A DNA stretch of 64,000 bases, taken from assembly GCA_905116865.2 (NCBI GenBank), contig CAJHNH020000838.1:62001-126000 (forward strand). Reading direction: 5' to 3'. This DNA is from Candidula unifasciata (taxonomy: Eukaryota > Mollusca > Gastropoda > Stylommatophora > Geomitridae). This document shows positions 60,418-64,000 of this stretch, piece after piece. The notes beneath the pieces are model-generated. The model was not told the DNA's origin. It saw only the letters and a list, made by a program, of their open reading frames with translations, and did no database searches. How positions within the stretch are numbered: the first letter of the stretch is position 1; every line of letters starts with the position of its first letter. The position numbers were made by a program, and so were the translations under genes.

Positions 60418-63400
60418 TGTGTGTGTGTGTGTGTGTGTGTGTGCACACGCGTGCATGCTTGTATTTCTAACATATTTGATTTCAGCAAATTAGGCCCTTT
60501 TTCTGAAATGTTTGTTAAGGAGCGGTGGGTCAAACCCCCACCCCCATGCGAGCCCCAGAGAACTGCTAGTGTAACAAATATGGAGCCTGCACAACATACA
60601 GTACACCTTGGGCTGTAGAAGAGGCCCTTTCCTACAGCTGATGTTGACAGTGTCTGCTGACTACACAGAATGTGTTGAATCCAGCAGTATATCATGACTG
60701 TGTTTGCTGACTACACAGAATGTGTTGAATCCAGCAGTATATCATGACTGTGTCAGCTGACTACACAGAATATGTTGAATCCAGCAGTATATCATGACTG
60801 TGTCAGCTGACTACACAGAATATGTTGAATCCAGCAGTATATCATGACTGTGTTTGCTGACTACACAGAATGTGTTGAATCCAGCAGTATATCATGACTG
60901 TGTTTGCTGACTACACAGAATGTGTTGAATCCAGCAGTATATCATGACTGTGTTTGCTGACTACACAGAATGTGTTGAATCCAGCAGTATATCATGACTG
61001 TGTTTGCTGACTACACAGAATGTGTTGAATCCAGCAGTATATCATGACTGTGTTTGCTGACTACACAGAATATGTTGAATCCAGCAGTATATCATGACTG
61101 TGTCAGCTGACTACACAGAATATGTTGAATCCAGCAGTATATCATGACTGTGTCAGCTGACTACACAGAATATGTTGAATCCAGCAGTATATCATGACTG
61201 TGTTTGCTGACTACACAGAATGTGTTGAATCCAGCAGTATATCATGACTGTGTTTGCTGACTACACAGAATATGTTGAATCCAGCAGTATATCATGACTG
61301 TGATCATAGAACTCTACCCATTTTAGAAGGTGTCTGTAAGCTCAGGATTTACCAAAGTGGTTTGTAATTCTCAATTGTCTGGTTCCAATCAGTTGCAATC
61401 AATATGTCAGCAGACTACTTTGTTTTGACCAATCAGATAGCAATGGCAAACTACTCAAAGCAAAACCGCTTACTAAAACCACAACCAGCCAACAAGTTTT
61501 AGGATTGGTCTATGACATCCTGTAAAGGATATGCAACAAACTGACTGAACTCCTTGTATCTGAAAGGTTGACAAACTTGCTGAAAACTGACCTTGTGAAG
61601 TGAAAGATATCGCAATGGTACAGTCTGATCCTGCCATCATGACTCTGTGCTTGTTGGTGGAGACACAGCAGAAAACAGAATGGGCATTAGCAGACAAAGT
61701 ATCTCAGCAACTAGAAACAACTAGAGGCTTTTAAAACAAATGAAAAAAAAAACATAGGTTCATTGTGTAAATCATTAGCTTTGTTTTAAATCATTGGAAA
61801 TAATATAAATTATCAGGTTAATTTTATATTGTTAGGTTTATTTTAGATTATTATTTTATATTAATTTATTAGAAATATTTAAAATCATCAGAACAATTAA
61901 AAATCCTCAGGTTATAAAACAAAAGAATCATGACTAACATAAAACTGATACATCAGATCCAATAGCATACTAATAAAACATTTTTTTCACACCATTACAA
62001 AGTAATACAAAACACTGAAACAGACGTCGAATCTATTAAAACAGATAACAAATGAACATAACTGCGATGAACCTTGGCTTACAACGTATCTGCTTTCGCC
62101 ATGATTCGGCTTTATATGATTACTGCAACATAGCTACTTGCACTGCTCTAACGTCTAGGATTGATAACACAAATGGCTCTCAGTTCCTTTATACATTTAT
62201 GTCAGTTCATTCGATCACATTCTCCTACACTGTTCCAACAATTATTCAGACATCCACGAATCATTCTCAAGACATTGAAACGACATCTTCTATTAACACA
62301 ACTGTCTTCCTCGACTTCTCGTAAGCAACTGATCACGAGTCCAGCTTGGGCTTCCCCTCACTGACTCGACCAGCCCAAAGTATCTCGTGCGGTCGCTTGT
62401 AGCACGGACTTTCTACTTGCCACAATGTAAGCGTGGAGACCATGCAAAGCACCTCATCACAATAACAAATTAAGAAACAAGACACATGGAAGATAAGAAA
62501 ATATTAAATATGACATACCTGATAAACTTTGGCACCACTGCCAGCACTGGGCACCTCATCAACTACATAGTCCAGAAGCTGTTCATGGAAGAACTGTTCA
62601 ATAGCTGACTGAACCCCCTCAACTCCAATAACAGTCAAACCTCGGTCTGCCATCCTGGTACACACAAGTAGCATCTGGTAACAACATTATACTCAAAGTT
62701 GATAGTAACAATATGCTCATAGTTGACTGAACTCTCTGTGTGGAGGTTATGGGGCTCTATCTGGGTGGAGTTCTTGGGCTCTATCTGGGTAGAGTTCTGG
62801 GGCTCTATTTGAGTGAAGGTTCTGGGGCTCTATCTGGGTGGAGGTTCTGGGGCTCTATATGGGTGGAGGTTCTGGGGCTCTATCTGGGTGGAGGTTCTGA
62901 GACTCTATCTGGGTGGAGGTTCTGAGCTCTATTTGGAAAAGAAGAAGAGAATAGACCTTGTGCCCCCTAACAAGACTTCTAATTTGTATTTGCTGAAATC
63001 AAATGTGCTGGCCCAAAAGGCACAGATACTGCAGTCTAGCTGTCAATCACAACATACCAAATTCTATTTTAAGGGTTAGCACAGAAAAGGAAGATTATAC
63101 TTAACCCAGAATTCACAGCGACAAATAACAATCTTCAACAGCTTTGTTTTTAGATAGCTGGCAGACTCACTGCCAATGTTTCTCTTCAACTCAGCCAGTC
63201 TGCCCACCGGTTAGTCTGTCTGTGTGCTTGTATGTGTCAAAAATATGCCAAAATAAATGTTTTTAAAATATCACAAGCTTCCTCAATAATCTAGCAGAAA
63301 AGAAGACTAAGAAATAAATCACGTAAGAAAGAAAGAATGAAAAAAAAAAAAGAAAGAAAGGAAACAAAAAAGGAAAGAAAGTTAACTATAACCATGGTCA

Positions 63401-63627
63401 ACATACACACACCAGTTAACTTGAATGTGCAGCCACTGAAGTCCAAAACCACAACAATCAATAGCATCTACTCTGTGAATCCCCAACAAAATCCTACAGT
63501 TACAAGTGGAGACAAGAGACCAGACAGTTCTCACCACTTCATGTCTACTGACTTTCCACACAGCGGGAAGAAGACAGCATTGGCTCCAGCCTCGGGAATT
63601 AACTTTTCCACATGTCTCTGTAGTGCC
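51226..63627 (-). CDS. TPMT: Thiopurine S-methyltransferase (TPMT)-family methyltransferase, 5' partial
   Basis: Family members are cytosolic SAM-dependent methyltransferases acting on thiol or selenol groups. Seven exons (63535-63627, 62519-62654, 61592-61644, 57713-57787, 55932-56017, 53329-53388, 51226-51323) join in frame to 199 residues plus stop. The SAM-binding signature [13 protein letters not shown] is followed by [77 protein letters not shown] and a C-terminus [11 protein letters not shown]. Exon lengths and phases track the mammalian gene: 93, 136, 53, then 75 plus 86, with phase-1 splits inside two glycine codons. The WDRG segment, containing Arg152 in human TPMT, is VDKN here, so substrate range may differ. 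The N-terminal exon(s) are off the right edge. The last codons run into a 32-bp minisatellite. Confidence 0.92.
51324..52264. other. TPMT intron, nothing recognised
   Basis: Last intron of TPMT, upstream of the final exon on the minus strand. No repeat or exon identified. Confidence 0.45.
52265..53297 (+). mobile_element. pogo/Tigger-like DNA transposon relic
   Basis: The right end, read on the minus strand, is acagtggtacctcagatttt, a Tigger-like terminal repeat. The left end has cacctcagaatttg and both ends carry ccttggaactca. Inside, plus-strand fragments [20 protein letters not shown] and [15 protein letters not shown] resemble the C-terminal end of Tigger-type transposases. The frames are broken. 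A SINE (52835-53065) is nested near the right end. All of it is inside a TPMT intron, about 30 bp from exon 53329-53388. Confidence 0.65.
52835..53065 (+). repeat. tRNA-derived SINE, near full length
   Basis: tRNA-like head with B box GGTTCAATCCC (52896-52906), then the body aaaagccgactgtctag and the segment agcaatggcaaactac, which recurs at 61446-61461. Confidence 0.75.
53329..53388 (-). CDS. TPMT: TPMT exon, Pro-rich loop and LYG
   Basis: 60 bp between acceptor gtggaag and donor GTATGT, phase 1 at both ends. It encodes [19 protein letters not shown] between split Gly codons, corresponding to the mammalian GPPFYVPHAEIERLFG exon with five extra residues. Confidence 0.85.
53573..54702. repeat. 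23-bp minisatellite, about 49 copies
   Basis: Unit AACTTCCAGTGAATCAAC plus taaac. The left end is more diverged (aaattcc, aagcaac) and the right third nearly uniform. TPMT intron. Confidence 0.97.
54745..54880 (-). repeat. Dispersed repeat, inverted copy
   Basis: The reverse complement (ggggataaacagattgttctt...) matches 47500-47650 and 24490-24650. Confidence 0.55.
55305..55480 (-). mobile_element. LINE RT C-terminal fragment
   Basis: Minus reading [20 protein letters not shown] then [10 protein letters not shown], the same family as 34060-34365. The poly-C tract abuts its 5' side. Confidence 0.7.
55476..55519. repeat. Poly-C tract of 44 bases
   Basis: Uninterrupted C run in a TPMT intron. 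Its length in the assembly may not be exact. Confidence 0.85.
55520..55931. other. TPMT intron, little recognised
   Basis: About 55620-55690 resembles part of the 17900-18300 LINE 3' UTR (gaaatgcagttacaac, agttgcac). Otherwise featureless. Confidence 0.4.
55932..56017 (-). CDS. TPMT: TPMT exon YVQVIKNML...
   Basis: 86 bp between acceptor tctgccag and donor GTACGG. It encodes [20 protein letters not shown] and EYELSLMD, ending inside a Gly codon (phase 1). Confidence 0.88.
56110..56220 (-). repeat. tRNA-derived SINE-like segment
   Basis: Minus-strand B box GGTTCAATTCCC (56143-56132) with tRNA-like flanks. Confidence 0.45.
56368..56515 (-). repeat. tRNA-derived SINE, full copy
   Basis: Minus strand: tRNA-like head with gggttcgaatctg (56467-56455), then the 3' core aaaatgggtaccagataaag, tcctgggaagtaaaggt. 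Confidence 0.7.
56516..57155. other. TPMT intron, nothing recognised
   Basis: No exon or known repeat was identified in this stretch. Confidence 0.4.
57156..57537 (+). mobile_element. LINE RT tail ending in (GAA)n, copy 2
   Basis: Plus frame [45 protein letters not shown], then (GAA)n at about 57519-57531. Antisense to TPMT, in its intron. Confidence 0.85.
57566..57660 (+). repeat. Short dispersed repeat
   Basis: ggttttatcttgtatggctc and cagaatggctagccgcctg are shared with 63727-63800 and partly 7975-8060. Confidence 0.6.
57713..57787 (-). CDS. TPMT: TPMT exon with altered WDRG segment
   Basis: 75 bp between acceptor gcttcag and donor GTAAGG. It encodes [20 protein letters not shown] and KDVP with a split Arg codon. 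The usual WDRG reads VDKN. Confidence 0.88.
57788..58283. other. TPMT intron, nothing recognised
   Basis: Short, loosely repeated gtgttgaatattaaat words at about 57836-57900; otherwise featureless. Confidence 0.4.
58284..58960. repeat. 44/38-bp minisatellite, about 16 copies
   Basis: The unit contains CTGCCTTCCCTCCTGGGACT; longer units add catgct. ORFs on both strands are artefacts. TPMT intron. Confidence 0.96.
58985..59105 (-). repeat. tRNA-derived SINE
   Basis: Minus strand: tRNA-like sequence with B box GGTTCAAATCC (59014-59004), ending in a T-rich tail (gctagactttt). It lacks a convincing cloverleaf. Confidence 0.55.
59106..59628. other. TPMT intron, nothing recognised
   Basis: No repeat family or exon identified. 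Confidence 0.4.
59629..60066 (-). mobile_element. LINE RT tail ending in (GAA)n, copy 3
   Basis: Minus frame [58 protein letters not shown], with the GAA tail at 59626-59637. It is the longest copy of the family here. Confidence 0.85.
60067..60312. other. TPMT intron between LINE and AT tract
   Basis: Minus reading [38 protein letters not shown] looks like the upstream RT region of a LINE, so this may continue the element at 59629-60066. Confidence 0.55.
60313..60442. repeat. (AT)n followed by (GT)n microsatellite
   Basis: About 85 uninterrupted AT bases to 60414, then TGTCTG and (TG)n to 60442. It is self-complementary and able to extrude as a cruciform. Confidence 0.95.
60644..61302. repeat. 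50-bp minisatellite, 13 copies
   Basis: The unit contains GAATCCAGCAGTATATCATG. Two variable sites (tttgctg or cagctg; tgtgttg or tatgttg) are largely linked. TPMT intron. Confidence 0.97.
61430..61535 (+). repeat. SINE 3' fragment
   Basis: agcaatggcaaactactcaa and aaaaccacaaccagc match the body of the SINE at 52835-53065. Close to TPMT exon 61592-61644. Confidence 0.65.
61592..61644 (-). CDS. TPMT: TPMT 53-bp exon
   Basis: Acceptor aagcacag, 17 codons [17 protein letters not shown] plus AG, donor GTCAGT. It matches the 53-bp mammalian exon encoding SSSGNISLYCCSIFDLP in size and phase. Confidence 0.9.
61645..62518. other. TPMT intron, AT-rich, nothing recognised
   Basis: Strongly AT-rich near 61740-62040; the rest is unique-looking sequence. 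Confidence 0.45.
62519..62654 (-). CDS. TPMT: TPMT exon, ADRG...GVE segment
   Basis: 136 bp between acceptor taccag and donor GTATGT. It encodes [30 protein letters not shown] and GSGAKVYQ, ending in phase 0. It contains the acidic residue (GVE) expected to bind the SAM ribose. Confidence 0.94.
62738..62935. repeat. 25-bp minisatellite, eight copies
   Basis: Unit ggttctggggctctatctgg plus gtgga. TPMT intron. Confidence 0.93.
62936..63534. other. TPMT intron, nothing recognised
   Basis: Contains an A-rich/GAAA-rich patch at about 63320-63385; no element named. Confidence 0.45.
63535..63627 (-). CDS. TPMT: TPMT exon with SAM-binding motif
   Basis: 93 bp between acceptor cttgctacag and donor GTGAGA. 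It encodes [18 protein letters not shown] and [12 protein letters not shown] with a split Trp codon. This is the first exon of the gene inside the window. Confidence 0.95.
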
Positions 63628-63726
63628 CTGTAGCAAGTCACAGAACAGACTGTTTCAAACTCTGTTACTCCAGAGTTCAAAATTATTAAACATATTAGCA
63701 AGTTAAAGTTAGTCAAGTGAATTAAA

Positions 63727-63800
63727 CTCATTGCACTGGGTTTTATCCCCATATGGCTCGGTCTCACTCCGCAGAACCGGTAGCTGCCTCACACAAACAA
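63727..63800 (+). repeat. Short dispersed repeat
   Basis: gggttttatccccatatggc followed by tcggtctcactccgcagaa; related to 57566-57660 and 7975-8060. Confidence 0.6.
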
Positions 63801-63892
63801 TGAACTCCTTAGCTCCAACCGGATCTCTATTAAAAACTATACTCTGAAACTAAATGACACATCAGAGAAATGAATCTAGGATTTTTGCAGCA

Positions 63893-64000
63893 CAAGGCAA
63901 ACAGGTTACATACAGCCTTAAATAGGTTATTTGCAGCCTCCATCAGGTTACATACAGCCTCCATCAGGTTACATACAGCCCCCATCAGGTTACATACAGC
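63893..64000. repeat. 21-bp minisatellite running off the right edge
   Basis: Unit caggttacatacagcctccat, about five copies in the window; the true length is unknown. Confidence 0.9.

Overview
The window is animal nuclear DNA. It holds spliced genes with canonical GT/AG introns, non-LTR and Ty3-type retrotransposon remains, SINE-like repeats and very many minisatellites. The gene structures and retroelement mix fit an invertebrate, most likely a lophotrochozoan such as a gastropod mollusc. That placement is inference; no species can be named from the sequence alone.

Three host genes can be read exon by exon. (1) BPNT2/IMPAD1-like Golgi PAP phosphatase, minus strand, 9677 down to 3819: four coding exons, about 254 residues, with the C-terminal exons off the left edge. 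(2) UBE2W, the N-terminus-specific ubiquitin-conjugating enzyme, plus strand, 23647 to 36043: six coding exons joining to a complete 151-codon frame with the active-site Cys at residue 91. (3) A thiopurine S-methyltransferase (TPMT)-family gene, minus strand, 63627 down to 51226: seven coding exons through the stop codon, with the N-terminal exon(s) off the right edge. BPNT2 and UBE2W are head-to-head. UBE2W and TPMT converge on a gene-poor, repeat-filled interval of about 15 kb (36.3-51.2 kb). The three genes have unrelated cellular jobs (Golgi nucleotide phosphatase, ubiquitin transfer, small-molecule methylation) and no shared pathway is implied.

Between BPNT2 and UBE2W lies a Ty3-type LTR retrotransposon (9888-17492) with two 726-bp LTRs that read as identical and a perfect 5-bp target duplication (GGAAC). 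It keeps gag, a protease stub, reverse transcriptase and RNase H. It lacks the rest of the protease and all of integrase, and has an unusually long 2.7-kb leader. It looks young but defective. It starts only 210 bp upstream of the BPNT2 start codon.

The rest is repeats. At least 22 separate minisatellite arrays (units of 17 to 61 bp) occupy roughly 15 kb, about a quarter of the window, in introns and between genes. Several have units divisible by three and so create long spurious ORFs on both strands. At least a dozen 5'-truncated LINE tails from several families are present, some ending in (GAA)n or (GAT)n. RNase H-bearing LINE fragments, a pogo/Tigger-like DNA transposon relic with a nested SINE, and several tRNA-derived SINE families fill much of the remainder. 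No CRISPR array, operon, rRNA or functional tRNA gene was seen.
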